DNA of 64,000 bases from Oceanirhabdus seepicola (GTDB taxonomy: Bacteria > Bacillota > Clostridia > Clostridiales > Clostridiaceae), in assembly GCF_023684385.1 (NCBI RefSeq), contig NZ_JAGSOJ010000001.1:891146-955145 (forward strand). Direction: 5' to 3'. The stretch's first letter is position 1, and each line of letters starts with the position of its first letter. Shown one piece after another: positions 25,334-35,162 of the stretch. Made by a program: the position numbers and the translations under genes. The notes beneath the pieces were generated by a model. The model did not search any database. It was given only the letters and a program-made list of their open reading frames with translations, and had not been told where the DNA came from.

Positions 25334-27073
25334 ATGATAAAAGTTGATAACTTGTCCTACTCATTTCCGCAAAAAGATCTATATAATAAGATTTCATTTA
25401 CATTAGAAGATGGTCAACATTGCGCTTTTATAGGAACAAGTGGCAGTGGAAAAAGTACACTTATAGATATAATTATGGATCCAGAAAGATATATGTTCGA
25501 TGGTAAGTTAGAGATGGACCCAAATTGTAGAATTGGGTATGTAAGTCAGTTCTCACAACTAGAGAAAACAAAAGAAACTACAGTTTTCGAATATATAGGG
25601 GAAGAATTTATTAAGCTACAAAATGAAATAACATCTATTTGTACTGAAATGGAAACATCTTCGGATATTGATACTTTACTAGAAAAGTACCAACAAGCTT
25701 TAGACGCATTTGAGGCAATTGGTGGGGATGATTTCGAAAGCAACATTAATAAGAAGCTAAATCTTGCAAACCTAATCAAGCTTAAAGATCTAATGATATC
25801 TGAACTTAGTGGTGGGGAGTTCAAACTTATTCAAGTGATTAAGGAAATGCTTAATAGTCCAGACTTAATGATTATGGATGAACCAGATGTGTTTTTGGAC
25901 TTTGAAAACCTTAATTCTCTTAGAAATCTGATTAATTCTCACAAGGGAATGATGTTAATTATTACGCATAACAGATATCTATTAAATCATTGTTTTAACA
26001 AAATTATACACCTTGAAAACAAGGAGCTTCAAGAGTTTGATGGAAGATATATTGATTATAACTTCTCATTACTTCAAACTAAAATTGAGTTACAAGAACT
26101 TGCTGCTGAGGATGATAAAGAAATTGAGAGAAACGAGATATTAGTCAAAAAACTAAGACATATCGCAACTAATGATTCTAATACTGCTAAAGGAAGAGCT
26201 CTAAGGCGTAGAGTTAAAATTCAAGAAAGATTAGAAGAGCGTAGAATTAAAACGCCATTTGTAGATATTAAACAACCGAATATCCGTTTGTCTACTTTTA
26301 ATAAAATCGAAGAAACCATTGCTCTAAAAGTTAATGATTACAGTGTTGCCTTTAATGAGATGCTTTTAGAAAATGTTAACTTTGAAATTAAATCTACTGA
26401 TAAAGTAGCTCTTATCGGTTCAAACGGTACTGGAAAAACGACTTTATTGAGAGAAATCTTTAAAAATAATCGTGATTCCATTGAAATAAATAATGAGGTT
26501 GAAGTGGCTTATTTATCTCAGGTTCAAGGAGAAATACTAAATGAGTCTAATACAATACTTGAAGAGTTCTTCCATGCAGGATTTGAAACTTCTGGAGATA
26601 TTAAATCATATATTTCAAACTATGGTTTTGAGGAAGAAGTCCTTGAACAAAAGATAGGATCTTTATCTGGTGGAGAAAAGAATATACTTCAATTGGCTAA
26701 AGTTTCTGCTAGTAAGGCAAACATGTTGCTTCTCGATGAACCCACAAGTCATTTAGACACCTATTCACAAATAGCACTTGAAAAAGCCATAGAAAACTAT
26801 AAGGGTGCGATTCTAATGATTTCTCATGATTACTATTCTATAGTAAACTGTATGGATTATGTTCTAATCATTGAAGATAAGACAATTAGAAAAATGAGCA
26901 TGCGAAAATTTAGAAAGATGATTTATGCTAATCATTTTGATAAAGACTATTTAGAAATTGAAGAAAAGAAAAAATCAGTTGAAACGAAAATAGCATTGGC
27001 TTTAAAAGATACTGATTTTGAGCTTGCAAAAATTTTATCTGAAGAGTTAGAAGAGCTAATTAAGTTACTTTAA
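25334..27073 (+). CDS. ABC-F ATPase, ribosome-protection type
   Basis: The 579-residue soluble protein has two ABC domains and no membrane part. Domain 1 has GTSGSGKST, the signature LSGGEFKL and the Walker B MIMDEPD. Domain 2 has GSNGTGKTT, LSGGEKN and LLLDEPTSHLD. A charged linker with RALRRRVKIQERLEER lies between, and a coiled C-terminal tail follows. ABC-F proteins enter the ribosomal E site and dislodge drugs such as lincosamides, pleuromutilins and streptogramins; clostridial CplR is a plausible relative. The ATG at 25334 has GAGAGG 6 bases upstream, so it is preferred over an opening at 25313. The hairpin leader suggests inducible expression. Confidence 0.87.
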   Translation: MIKVDNLSYSFPQKDLYNKISFTLEDGQHCAFIGTSGSGKSTLIDIIMDPERYMFDGKLEMDPNCRIGYVSQFSQLEKTKETTVFEYIGEEFIKLQNEITSICTEMETSSDIDTLLEKYQQALDAFEAIGGDDFESNINKKLNLANLIKLKDLMISELSGGEFKLIQVIKEMLNSPDLMIMDEPDVFLDFENLNSLRNLINSHKGMMLIITHNRYLLNHCFNKIIHLENKELQEFDGRYIDYNFSLLQTKIELQELAAEDDKEIERNEILVKKLRHIATNDSNTAKGRALRRRVKIQERLEERRIKTPFVDIKQPNIRLSTFNKIEETIALKVNDYSVAFNEMLLENVNFEIKSTDKVALIGSNGTGKTTLLREIFKNNRDSIEINNEVEVAYLSQVQGEILNESNTILEEFFHAGFETSGDIKSYISNYGFEEEVLEQKIGSLSGGEKNILQLAKVSASKANMLLLDEPTSHLDTYSQIALEKAIENYKGAILMISHDYYSIVNCMDYVLIIEDKTIRKMSMRKFRKMIYANHFDKDYLEIEEKKKSVETKIALALKDTDFELAKILSEELEELIKLL

Positions 27074-27099
27074 ATCGTGTATTCTTTACTACAAGTTAT

Positions 27100-27159
27100 A
27101 ATCCCCTTTAAGTTGACAGATTAAATCACAAAATCTGAATAATACTAGGGGATTCTTTT
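27100..27159 (+). terminator. Terminator after the ABC-F gene
   Basis: AATCCCCT pairs with AGGGGATT around an inner CAGATT/AATCTG hairpin, and CTTTTAT follows. Confidence 0.75.
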
Positions 27160-27300
27160 ATATAAATAAATGCAAAAAGGTAGCGGTCACCCACTACCTC
27201 AACACCATATCATTTTTCTTGATGCTTCATTTCTAATTCCACTGCATCTATTTAATCGCTAGTATAGGTCATATATTTAGAATCAAAATACCACAGATAT

Positions 27301-28323
27301 CTAATATTTTTTAGTATTATAACAAATCCCTTTATATAAAACAGTAATAATTTCTATTGAACTTGATAACACCATAACAGCCACTACCCAGCTTTTTATC
27401 TTTTCCGTTAAACTGGCGAAATCAAAAGTCAAGTTGAAATGTTTGATGATTTCAGTTACGAAATTCGGATTCCAAACACTACTGTCTGTCACTATAATTA
27501 GTGCTAACACTGTTGCAATTACTGTTAAAATCACATGAATAACCGAAAGTTTTAACATCCATCTTCTATAATATATCTTCAACATTTCTATAAGAATACT
27601 TAATATCAATATACTCATGATTAATACCCTATATCCCTGTAGCACTTCTAAGTTAAAAACAGGAATTCCTATTGTTTCATTGCCTCTAGAAAGATAAACA
27701 GCAAAAAATTGAGGAGCAGAATATAATATTGTATAAAAGATTGTAGCAAAGATAATTCTGAAAATAGAATTTGATAATGAAATTCCTGCTTTTTTATCTG
27801 GGACTGCCGGTAATTTCGATAGATTCCATTTGCTTTTTTCTAAATGCTCTTTGTTTATCTTCGTATTTTTTCTTTCCGCAATCATAAAAGCAATCGTCGT
27901 CCAGGCAAAAGCTTGCAAAACACCAGAAAACAAAGCAGCGAAATAGTTTGTTGTAATTTTAGTAATATTTTCAGCTGTAATACTACCAATATTTTCATTG
28001 ACTAAAAAGAAACTTTCAACAAATATTGCAATGGAAATTCCTGCAAATACCGCTCCAATGACAATCTTGAGTACCAGAATGTACGTTTCATAGTATTGTG
28101 GACCTATCAAATAGCGTTTAGATCCCCGATAGTCATCTGCAAGCACTTCTGGATCTCCTAATTCTAAAAGTACTTTTTTTGCCTTTTCCTCATAAGATTC
28201 CGGCCCCTGATTCTGTTCAATCATATCTTCTATATTTGCTCTTAATTCCTTTTCAATATCTTCACGTTGTTTTTCCGCAAAACTTTTAGTAACGGCATAT
28301 ACATACCGGTTTATAAAATCCAT
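27301..28323 (-). CDS. HAAS-domain membrane protein
   Basis: The 340-residue product begins with a HAAS-type signalling domain: MDFINRYVYAVTKSFAEKQ, EDIEKELRANIEDMI, then LLELGDPEVLADDYRG. About seven membrane helices follow. HAAS proteins are commonly encoded with PadR regulators, as here, and are thought to pair with them in sensing. A GTG opening at 28338 overlaps the PadR gene. GAGGAG lies 8 bases before the ATG at 28323, which leaves a four-base gap after the PadR stop, so this start is preferred. Its role is otherwise unknown. Confidence 0.82.
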   Translation of the reverse strand: MDFINRYVYAVTKSFAEKQREDIEKELRANIEDMIEQNQGPESYEEKAKKVLLELGDPEVLADDYRGSKRYLIGPQYYETYILVLKIVIGAVFAGISIAIFVESFFLVNENIGSITAENITKITTNYFAALFSGVLQAFAWTTIAFMIAERKNTKINKEHLEKSKWNLSKLPAVPDKKAGISLSNSIFRIIFATIFYTILYSAPQFFAVYLSRGNETIGIPVFNLEVLQGYRVLIMSILILSILIEMLKIYYRRWMLKLSVIHVILTVIATVLALIIVTDSSVWNPNFVTEIIKHFNLTFDFASLTEKIKSWVVAVMVLSSSIEIITVLYKGICYNTKKY

Positions 28324-28327
28324 ATAT

Positions 28328-28675
28328 TCACTCCTCACTTTTTAAAATATTATCCATATTTTCAACCATGCTAAACCATTCTGTACACAGTTTATCATAG
28401 GTATTTATTCCATATTCACTAAGCTTATAGTATTTTCTTGGTTTTGAAGCATCCACGTCCCATGTACTTTCTAAAAGATTTTGTTTTTCCAACCTCCTTA
28501 AAAGAGGGTATAGCGTTCCTGCCTCTACTGGTATTCCTTTTTCTCGAAGTAACATAACAAGGGAGTACCCATATTGTGATGATCTTAATTGGCTTAGAAC
28601 ACTTAATATTATCGTACCGCGCCGTAGTTCTAGTAATAATTTATCAAATAATTCATCTTTATCTTTGTTTTCCAT
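28328..28675 (-). CDS. PadR family transcriptional regulator
   Basis: The 115-residue protein is a compact PadR winged helix: LLELRRGTIILSVLSQL, SSQYGYSLVMLLREKGIPVE, AGTLYPLLRRLEKQNLLES and RKYYKLSEYGINTYDKL. GGAGGTAATAAA precedes the ATG at 28675; a frame opening at 28711 is less likely. It forms an operon with the HAAS protein gene four bases downstream. PadR proteins of this size repress their own operon and respond to membrane or drug stress. Confidence 0.9.
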   Translation of the reverse strand: MENKDKDELFDKLLLELRRGTIILSVLSQLRSSQYGYSLVMLLREKGIPVEAGTLYPLLRRLEKQNLLESTWDVDASKPRKYYKLSEYGINTYDKLCTEWFSMVENMDNILKSEE

Positions 28676-28847
28676 TTTATTACCTCCTATTTCTATTATA
28701 CTGTATGCCATACACTATTGTAAATACAACAATAATGTTTTTTTGTAATTATTAACAGATATATTAATAAAGTATCAATAATATACAATACTTCAATTTT
28801 CGATTTAATTAGAATTGTACTTTTATTTACATTTATTATTGCTAATA

Positions 28848-28970
28848 TTAATTTTCAAGTATAAAAAATAGGACTAAATCAACAAAACCGTCATAGGGAC
28901 TTTTACCGATAATTACATTTCCATGATGAGCTGCTGCTATTTGTTTTACAATTAAAAATGGATCAACACC
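28848..28970 (-). pseudogene. Possible remnant of a histidine-kinase C-terminus
   Basis: On the minus strand a frame ending in TAA reads FLIVKQIAAAHHGNVIIG, then SPYDGFVDLVLFFILEN. It resembles the end of an HATPase domain (IVKxIAxAHHGxV), but the preceding GxGLGL box is missing. An unrelated short open stretch (ARLQEIWPQLFRN) runs on the plus strand at 28975-29090. Both are probably gene debris. The match is by eye. Confidence 0.35.
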
Positions 28971-29110
28971 AATATTCAAGCAAGATTACAAGAAATCTGG
29001 CCTCAACTATTTAGGAACAAACATAAGTTGTCCATTACAATTCCTGCTTCTGTTAGTACTTCAAAGGTGCTTCAAGAAATTAGAAAGTAGTAGAAATTTC
29101 TTGTTGCTAA

Positions 29111-29215
29111 TATAGAGATTCCAACTCAAATGTTAATTTATACATGTCCATAACTCGTTGATGCGTCGAGATTTTGGAACAAGCATAAATTAATTTTCGT
29201 ACTGGAATCTCTATA
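29111..29215. repeat. Palindromic element, copy D (upstream of fliB)
   Basis: This 105-base element has ends TATAGAGATTCCA and TGGAATCTCTATA, an almost perfect terminal inverted repeat. The core TCCATAACTCGTTGATGCGTCGAGATTTTGGA matches copy A apart from a few paired changes. It sits about 100 bases before fliB. Confidence 0.87.
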
Positions 29216-29319
29216 GATGTTTGTTGAAATATCAAGTATAATATATTATTGTTGATATTATTTTTAAGTAAAAGCATCCCCGGAGTATTTTTCCCAGGGG
29301 TATTAATTCGGAGGCAATG

Positions 29320-30540
29320 ATGAATAAAAAAGTAAAAATGAGATATCCGCTGTATCTTGAGGAATTTAAGTGTATAGGGGGTAGTTGTGAAGATAACTGT
29401 TGTATTGGTTGGGATGTAGATATTGATAAGACTACATTCAGACAGTATTATAAAGTTCAAGACAAAGATATGAAGAAAATGTTTCAAAAAAATGTTCATA
29501 ACAATGATAACTATTGTAGCGCTGATGTAGATTATGGAAAAGTTAAGTTAAAACCTGGAAAAACATGTCCATTTTTAGATGAAAATCATTATTGTGTAAT
29601 CTACACTAATCTAGGAGAAGAATATCTTTCAAATGTTTGCACCTCTTTCCCTAGAATCACCAATAGAATTGATGGATATTATGAAATGTCTCTTGATACA
29701 GCTTGTCCAGAAGCTGCAAGAATTCTTTTATTAAAAAAGGATGGAATTGAGTTCACAGAAAGTGAAAAAACTTTAGATAAACATATTCTCTCAAGTGATA
29801 TTGATACTAAATCTAAAGATTTTAATGAATTACCTATAAAGTATATAAAGGAAATTAGAGCTTTTTGCATTAAAATAATGAAAAATCGAAAATTTGATTT
29901 AAGTGAAAGATTTTTTATATTAGGTAATTTCTTAGATGAACTCGAAGAAGAGCTTGACTATAATTTTGATGGAGTATGTAAATTTATTAATGAATATGAT
30001 ATCAATTCGACTAAGGATTCTTATGAAAAAAACACATTAAATAATGCTATTCAAGTATCTTTTTTAAAGAAAATGATAGATGATTTAAACGTCTTTAAAG
30101 AAGTAGATAGTGCTTCTTTCCAAGAATATACTAAAGAACTTATAGCTGGATTTAATTTTAATGACTCAAAAGATATAAATAAATATTCAGAAGCTTATAA
30201 AAAGGGATTTGATTGTTATTTTGAAGAGTTCATAAATAATAATAGCTATATTTTTGAAAATTACTTAGTTAATTTTATGTATAAGAATTTATTTCCTTTT
30301 TCAGAAACAGAATCAGTATTTGACGGTTATATTATGCTTTTAATAAGATTCTCACTTATTAGATTTTATTTGACTGGCATATTTTTATTTAATAAAGAAG
30401 CATCCATTGATAATGTTGTTAGATTCATACAAGTTTTTTCAAAAACTATAGAACATCACAAAACCTATTTAATTGATGTTCTGAATGATTTAAAGAAAAA
30501 TGAATTTGACAATATGGAGTTTGCAAAAATTATTTTATAA
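29320..30540 (+). CDS. fliB: FliB-like flagellin lysine N-methylase
   Basis: FliB methylates lysines on flagellin. The product (406 residues) shows the cysteine-rich N-terminus CIGGSCEDNCCIGWDVDID, then CPFLDENHYCVIYTNLGEEY, LSNVCTSFPRITN and DTACPEAARILL, all family hallmarks. The C-terminal two thirds is helical. Two adjacent ATG codons exist (29317 and 29320); GGAGG is 2 and 5 bases away respectively, so the second is chosen. No flagellar gene is in the window, so it is an isolated accessory gene. A terminator follows. Element copy D and a partial CCCC/GGGG palindrome lie upstream. Confidence 0.9.
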   Translation: MNKKVKMRYPLYLEEFKCIGGSCEDNCCIGWDVDIDKTTFRQYYKVQDKDMKKMFQKNVHNNDNYCSADVDYGKVKLKPGKTCPFLDENHYCVIYTNLGEEYLSNVCTSFPRITNRIDGYYEMSLDTACPEAARILLLKKDGIEFTESEKTLDKHILSSDIDTKSKDFNELPIKYIKEIRAFCIKIMKNRKFDLSERFFILGNFLDELEEELDYNFDGVCKFINEYDINSTKDSYEKNTLNNAIQVSFLKKMIDDLNVFKEVDSASFQEYTKELIAGFNFNDSKDINKYSEAYKKGFDCYFEEFINNNSYIFENYLVNFMYKNLFPFSETESVFDGYIMLLIRFSLIRFYLTGIFLFNKEASIDNVVRFIQVFSKTIEHHKTYLIDVLNDLKKNEFDNMEFAKIIL

Positions 30541-30597
30541 GTTTTAGGTTAATTTGATTTTACTATACTCAATTTTCTCACATAATTACACAAAAAC

Positions 30598-30643
30598 ACC
30601 TATAGACTAAACACTTTTTATTTGTCTAGTCTATAGGTACTAT
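30598..30643 (+). terminator. Terminator after fliB
   Basis: ACCTATAGACTA pairs with TAGTCTATAGGT around a T-rich loop, and ACTATTTT follows. It may also serve the converging acetyltransferase gene. Confidence 0.75.
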
Positions 30644-30676
30644 TTTAAACTTAATCGAGTTTTTTAACGATGTTAC

Positions 30677-31114
30677 CTACCACCTCAACACCATATCCAT
30701 TTCATCATCCCCGAAATCCTCCATATTCTCAAATCCAAGTTCGGTATACAGAGTCTCGGCACATTGGTTACCTTTTTTATATGTTGTAAGAATTTGATGG
30801 CATCTCTCATCTTTTTTCATCCATTCAATAGCCAGTTTCATAGCTTCTTTTCCATACCCTTTGCCCTGGTACTTCTGATCAATCATAAGTTGCCATATAA
30901 AATAATAATTATGTTCTTCAGTAAAACGCATCATAATGAAACCTACCATTATATCATCATTATAAATTGCAAAAGGTGTTACTATATCATTAAACACATA
31001 TGCCTTTGCCAATGAAAGGGTGTTTGATGAAACAAAATCTTTCTGTTCCTCTGCAACCTTCAAATTTAAGCACTCTTTAAAATTTTCAGCTGTTATTTTC
31101 TCTAATCTTACCAT
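30677..31114 (-). CDS. GNAT family N-acetyltransferase
   Basis: The 145-residue protein has the GNAT core MIDQKYQGKGYGKEAMKLAIEW (acetyl-CoA loop Q-G-K-G-Y-G) and NQCAETLYTELGFEN. Its N-terminus (ENFKECLNLKVAEEQKDFVS) matches a spermidine/diamine acetyltransferase-like group. The protein at 34249-34725 is a clear paralogue with the same start and the same loop. The substrate is unknown. GGAGG is 8 bases before the ATG at 31114; an earlier in-frame ATG overlaps that site. It lies 31 bases after the 31146-32015 gene. Confidence 0.85.
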   Translation of the reverse strand: MVRLEKITAENFKECLNLKVAEEQKDFVSSNTLSLAKAYVFNDIVTPFAIYNDDIMVGFIMMRFTEEHNYYFIWQLMIDQKYQGKGYGKEAMKLAIEWMKKDERCHQILTTYKKGNQCAETLYTELGFENMEDFGDDEMDMVLRW

Positions 31115-31145
31115 ATTAGTATCCTCCATGATATTTCTCTTTTAG

Positions 31146-32015
31146 TTAATACATTCCAAACACAAACAACCCAACTACATAAGTAATACCATTAGCTATC
31201 AAAGTATATAATAATATTCTCTTTTGATTTATAGATTTAATGGTTTTTCTGTAAATCAAATATTCAATAAGAAAAACTCCCATCTCCAGTAAAAATAGAG
31301 TAAAATAATAATTATACCTTGAATCTATAACCCCTCTGAATGTTATCTGAAGAAGAATTTGAGTGAGTATGTTTGTCCAAAATAAAACTTTTAATTCCTT
31401 TATTTTAAAGAATAGCGCAATTATAATCTCAATAATTATGGTAAATACTATAGGGACTAATATAATAAGAAGAACTAAGGGTAAAAAGTGATGCTCTTTT
31501 GATATGTCTCTCATCTTCCCTATAATATTTTTTTTCACTACTTCTGCCTTCCCTGATTTTAGATTAAAAGTTACTATTGCATCAAATTGATTTGGTGTAA
31601 CTTCATTAGAAACTACTATATCTCCATTATTTTTTCTAACTATTATCCTAAATGTCTCAGGTGGTCTATATCCAAAATTGTGAATCATTTTTTCACTTTC
31701 TGAATTATATTCTCCTTTTAGTGAACCACTTACCCACCCTGTTCTAACATTGAGTGCTTTCCATCCATCTTCATTGTAATTATATAAATCCAGTTCTTTT
31801 TCATCTGTAGGCTTATCTTTTAAGCGATCCATTTCCTCATTTGATAATAAATCTAATAAATAATCTCTATCTTCATATCCAGTAACAAGTATAGTTATTG
31901 TAGGCTTAGGACCTATATCCGCAAAAGCCTTTACTGGATAAATTATACTTAATAAGATTATTAAACCTAAAAAACTCATGTATATTTTAAAATCTTTTTT
32001 ACCTAGTCTTAGCAT
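31146..32015 (-). CDS. Exported/membrane protein with an ADIGPKP start motif
   Basis: The 289-residue product has a signal-peptide-like N-terminus ending VKAFADIGPKPTITI. An extracytoplasmic domain of about 140 residues follows, with VTGYEDRDYLLDLLS and ITVRKNNG-like strands. Four C-terminal membrane helices come next (about 180-285). The mature start ADIGPKP is shared by a family of Firmicute membrane proteins without known function. GGGAGGAG precedes the ATG. It lies between a GNAT gene and a YARHG lipoprotein on the same strand, so the three may be one transcript. Confidence 0.7.
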   Translation of the reverse strand: MLRLGKKDFKIYMSFLGLIILLSIIYPVKAFADIGPKPTITILVTGYEDRDYLLDLLSNEEMDRLKDKPTDEKELDLYNYNEDGWKALNVRTGWVSGSLKGEYNSESEKMIHNFGYRPPETFRIIVRKNNGDIVVSNEVTPNQFDAIVTFNLKSGKAEVVKKNIIGKMRDISKEHHFLPLVLLIILVPIVFTIIIEIIIALFFKIKELKVLFWTNILTQILLQITFRGVIDSRYNYYFTLFLLEMGVFLIEYLIYRKTIKSINQKRILLYTLIANGITYVVGLFVFGMY

Positions 32016-32071
32016 TTATAGAACTCCTCCCCCCATATTCATAAAACAAATGATAACTTGATTATAATTTC

Positions 32072-33859
32072 TTAATCTCCTCCATTAAGCCACAACAACC
32101 ATCCAACATCTCCATTTTTGTTCCTTACTTTCACTGGTATATTCCTTACTCTTTCTGGATCTGTCTCAAAGTCAACATCAACAACCTCAAACTTCTCTCC
32201 TGGGTCTGAAACATAGATTATTCTTTCAAGATTATATTTATAATAATCTTCATATTTCCTTTTTATATCAGCCTCTTTATTTTCTTTAACCCTTATAATT
32301 TCCTCAGCTATCTCTTCTGTTGTCCAGCTCATACCTGAACAGTTATTATCAGAAAAGAGAATCAGATGCCCATTGAATGAAATTTCTTTTCCAATAATCT
32401 TACTCTTTTCCACATGAACCAATCCCTTTTTTATATCAAAATAATACAGTACATCTTTTTCACTTCCAAGGTAACTGAACCAAGTATAGATTCTACCATC
32501 TTTAGTATAGTCTGTAACTTCTCCTTCCTGATTCATAACTTTCCTTATTCCATCTTCAGTCAGCTCAAGTACTGTAGTAAAGGGATCACCGCTTGGTCCA
32601 TCATCGTATACATAGAAGAATACCTTCTCATCCATGTACATGAATTTAATATACTGATCTAGATTACAATTCCCATCATCTTCATAAGCATAAACCTTAT
32701 CACCATTAGTTATTTTTATTGTGTAACAATTAATTTCATAGTTATAATCCCCTTTTTCACTGAACTCTACATATATCTCTTCTTCATCACCATCATAATT
32801 CAAATCTTCCCTATAGGTAATCCGACTAGTTATTTTTTTATTTATGGTTTCGTTATTTTGAGAAGTGCTTGGCTCATTGCTTTCGATTCCAATAAAGTTC
32901 TTATCAAAGAGTTTATTTTTTATCATCTGATCCCATATCTCTTCTTTCCCTCTAGTCCTATAGTTGTATACTGTATTGAACTCTCCATTTCCCTCTGCAT
33001 TTGCAAAATACAAGTATCCATTGTCCCCAATTAAAATATTGTCCCCAAAATGATGAATTGTATCAACTTTCTCTAACTTTCCATTACTATATTTATAAAT
33101 ATCAGTGGTGCAAACTATATCTGTTCCAGCTGCTGTTATTAATACCTCAACAGAATCATCACTTTCATCTATATCAGTTAACCCCACATATACACCATCA
33201 TTCCAGTCACTCTTATATTCAAGGCTATTTTCTTTTCCATTAAGGATAAGCTTTATTGGATTATTAGTCATTCCCTCTCCACTGTATGGTGTTGAATACA
33301 TGGATAAATTAAACTTATCCCCTCCGCCATTAAACGCAAATTCTTTATCTACAAATAATCTCATATCACGTGAGTTCTTTAAATTATCAAAACCTGACTT
33401 TTCCTTGGACATTATTCTCTCAATATTGTTACTATCTACTTCTGAAAATTTATCTTCTACTTCCTTCCCTCGAGGTTCATACCAAGTATATTTTGAAAAA
33501 TAATCCTTCAAATACTTTGTTGAAAAATCATATCCCTTGGATGCATATATGGCATTTCTAAGGAGTGATAATTCGGCTAATGACAGTTTTTCTAGATAGG
33601 AATCATCAATTATTTTATTTAGATTGATTATCTCTTCATTAATATTTATATCTATGCTGCTTTCTTTACTACTCTTGTTATTTCCATCTGATGACTTATC
33701 ATTTTCGTCACTCTTATTATTTTTCTGATTTTCTGTCTTTGTCACAACCTCTGTATTCTTCTTTTGATTGGTTTCAATTTGATTTTCACTATTACTGCAT
33801 CCACTTATTAGCACTCCTATGATAACCGCTGCAACAATAATTCTTCTTTTAGATTTCAT
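32072..33859 (-). CDS. YARHG-domain lipoprotein
   Basis: The 595-residue protein starts with a lipoprotein signal (VIIGVLISGCSNSENQ, lipidated cysteine near 20). A low-complexity, Asn/Lys/Ser-rich linker follows to about residue 75. The YARHG domain is at about 90-140: LSLLRNAIYASKGYDFS, then YLKDYFSKYTWYEP. The large remainder contains repeated beta strands, including EDLNYDGDEEEIYVEFS-type calcium-loop-like DxDxD segments. YARHG domains are thought to bind the cell envelope or peptides. The protein should be anchored to the outer face of the membrane. GGAGG lies just before the ATG. Confidence 0.85.
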   Translation of the reverse strand: MKSKRRIIVAAVIIGVLISGCSNSENQIETNQKKNTEVVTKTENQKNNKSDENDKSSDGNNKSSKESSIDININEEIINLNKIIDDSYLEKLSLAELSLLRNAIYASKGYDFSTKYLKDYFSKYTWYEPRGKEVEDKFSEVDSNNIERIMSKEKSGFDNLKNSRDMRLFVDKEFAFNGGGDKFNLSMYSTPYSGEGMTNNPIKLILNGKENSLEYKSDWNDGVYVGLTDIDESDDSVEVLITAAGTDIVCTTDIYKYSNGKLEKVDTIHHFGDNILIGDNGYLYFANAEGNGEFNTVYNYRTRGKEEIWDQMIKNKLFDKNFIGIESNEPSTSQNNETINKKITSRITYREDLNYDGDEEEIYVEFSEKGDYNYEINCYTIKITNGDKVYAYEDDGNCNLDQYIKFMYMDEKVFFYVYDDGPSGDPFTTVLELTEDGIRKVMNQEGEVTDYTKDGRIYTWFSYLGSEKDVLYYFDIKKGLVHVEKSKIIGKEISFNGHLILFSDNNCSGMSWTTEEIAEEIIRVKENKEADIKRKYEDYYKYNLERIIYVSDPGEKFEVVDVDFETDPERVRNIPVKVRNKNGDVGWLLWLNGGD

Positions 33860-34248
33860 TCAATCCTCCTTTTAAAATTAATTCATATTTTAAATTCATC
33901 GTCATATACATAACAAATTTCTCTTTTCAAATAGACTTTATAAGTCTGTTTAACCTTTTTCCTTCATATTGATTTTAACACATTTTTATACAATTAACCC
34001 TTAAAATTATAAATCCATCCCAATTAACAGTGATTATTAAATTAAGCACTGTTACACTTTAAAACATATTTTTATAATTTTACTATTCTCATAATCCACC
34101 ACTATTAATTTATCATCCTTAACATTTTTATACATTATAACACAGGTTTTACATATATTCAGACAAAAAAATACCACAACTTAAGTAAACACTTAAATTG
34201 CAGTTCAAATATAAATTTATCATTCTTCACATTTAATAATTACCCTCT

Positions 34249-34725
34249 CTACAAATTCAGTCTTGCAACGGCTTCACCATCATCAATCTCCCCTGTTTCC
34301 TCAAAACCAAATGATGCGTAAAGGTTCTTCGCTACCATATTTTTAGGATTATACGAAAGATAAACAACTGACGCTTTGCCCTGTGGAAAAGTCTTAATTA
34401 ATTCAATGGCTTGGGTAAATGCTTCCTTACCATAGCCTTTCCCTTGAAATCTTTTATCAATCATAAATCTGCAGATACCATAACATTCTTCATCACCATA
34501 ATCATTCTCCTCCGCTGTGTCATAATACATCATAATAAAACCTATTACTGTATCATCATTATGAATGGCATATGTCATAGGTGGAAGTTCATCATTCAAT
34601 AATGCAACATATGACTGTGCAAGACTGAACTTGTTCGATGCTATAAAGTCATCCTGCTCTTCTTTGATTTCCAAACTTATACATGCTTCCCAATTATCCC
34701 ATGTGATTTTTCGTAGTTCTATCAT
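34249..34725 (-). CDS. GNAT family N-acetyltransferase
   Basis: The 158-residue product has the GNAT core CRFMIDKRFQGKGYGKEAF and NMVAKNLYASFGFEE. It is a paralogue of the protein at 30677-31114: both open ITxxNxxxCxxLxxxEEQxDFxxSN and share SLAQSYV/SLAKAYV. The polyamine or amino-acid substrate is not evident. GGGGAGG lies 7 bases before the ATG. A sequence of about 100 bases upstream of it is repeated before the serine hydrolase gene at 37379. Confidence 0.87.
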   Translation of the reverse strand: MIELRKITWDNWEACISLEIKEEQDDFIASNKFSLAQSYVALLNDELPPMTYAIHNDDTVIGFIMMYYDTAEENDYGDEECYGICRFMIDKRFQGKGYGKEAFTQAIELIKTFPQGKASVVYLSYNPKNMVAKNLYASFGFEETGEIDDGEAVARLNL

Positions 34726-34749
34726 ATAAATCCTCCCCTTATAATTAAT

Positions 34750-34850
34750 TCCTCATTACTATTCTCTATACATTAAGTATATTAAAATCCAACCCCCATC
34801 TCAATCCCCAGTTCTTTTCAGAAACAAAATAGTAAAGGACACGAAAGATT
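34750..34850. repeat. Duplicated intergenic segment, copy 1
   Basis: TTCTCTATACATTAAGTAT and, after a diverged stretch, a 47-base identical run that starts CAATCCCCAGTTC and ends GGACACGAAAGATT recur at 37379-37474 in the same order. Each copy lies immediately upstream of a minus-strand gene. Read on the minus strand the run encodes SFVSFTILFLKRTGD and a stop, which suggests it is the tail of an old gene. Confidence 0.75.
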
Positions 34851-34871
34851 ACTCTCTCATGCCCTTCTCAT

Positions 34872-35162
34872 TTAACCAACTGATTGTTTTGCATCTTGTT
34901 TTTCAATAGATACTATTTTACGTATTGTTTTTTCTGATAAATAATACCTTTCAGCTAAAGCATCAGCCTTTACACCGGAACAATATTGATAATAGATTTC
35001 TCTGTTTCTTTTAACAATATTCTCTTTTGTTCCGTTAGCTTCCCCCCAGCTTTTCTCATTCCCTTTCTTACGTGGAATGTATAAATATTCTCCATCTACA
35101 TAATCTTGTATCAATGCTACTAACTCTTGTGGTAAAACCTTACATGCTTTTATATATCCCAT
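34872..35162 (-). CDS. CD3324-family helix-turn-helix protein
   Basis: The 96-residue product matches the small CD3324 family of Clostridia: KVLPQELVALIQDYVDGEYL, YIPRKKGNEKSWGE and KRNREIYYQYCSGV. A C-terminal helix-turn-helix of Mor/resolvase type follows (ALAERYYLSEKTIRKIVS). It is probably a small DNA-binding regulator, though its targets are unknown. AAGGAGCGG precedes the ATG. It is a stand-alone gene between the acetyltransferase and the frameshifted hydrolase. Confidence 0.85.
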   Translation of the reverse strand: MGYIKACKVLPQELVALIQDYVDGEYLYIPRKKGNEKSWGEANGTKENIVKRNREIYYQYCSGVKADALAERYYLSEKTIRKIVSIEKQDAKQSVG

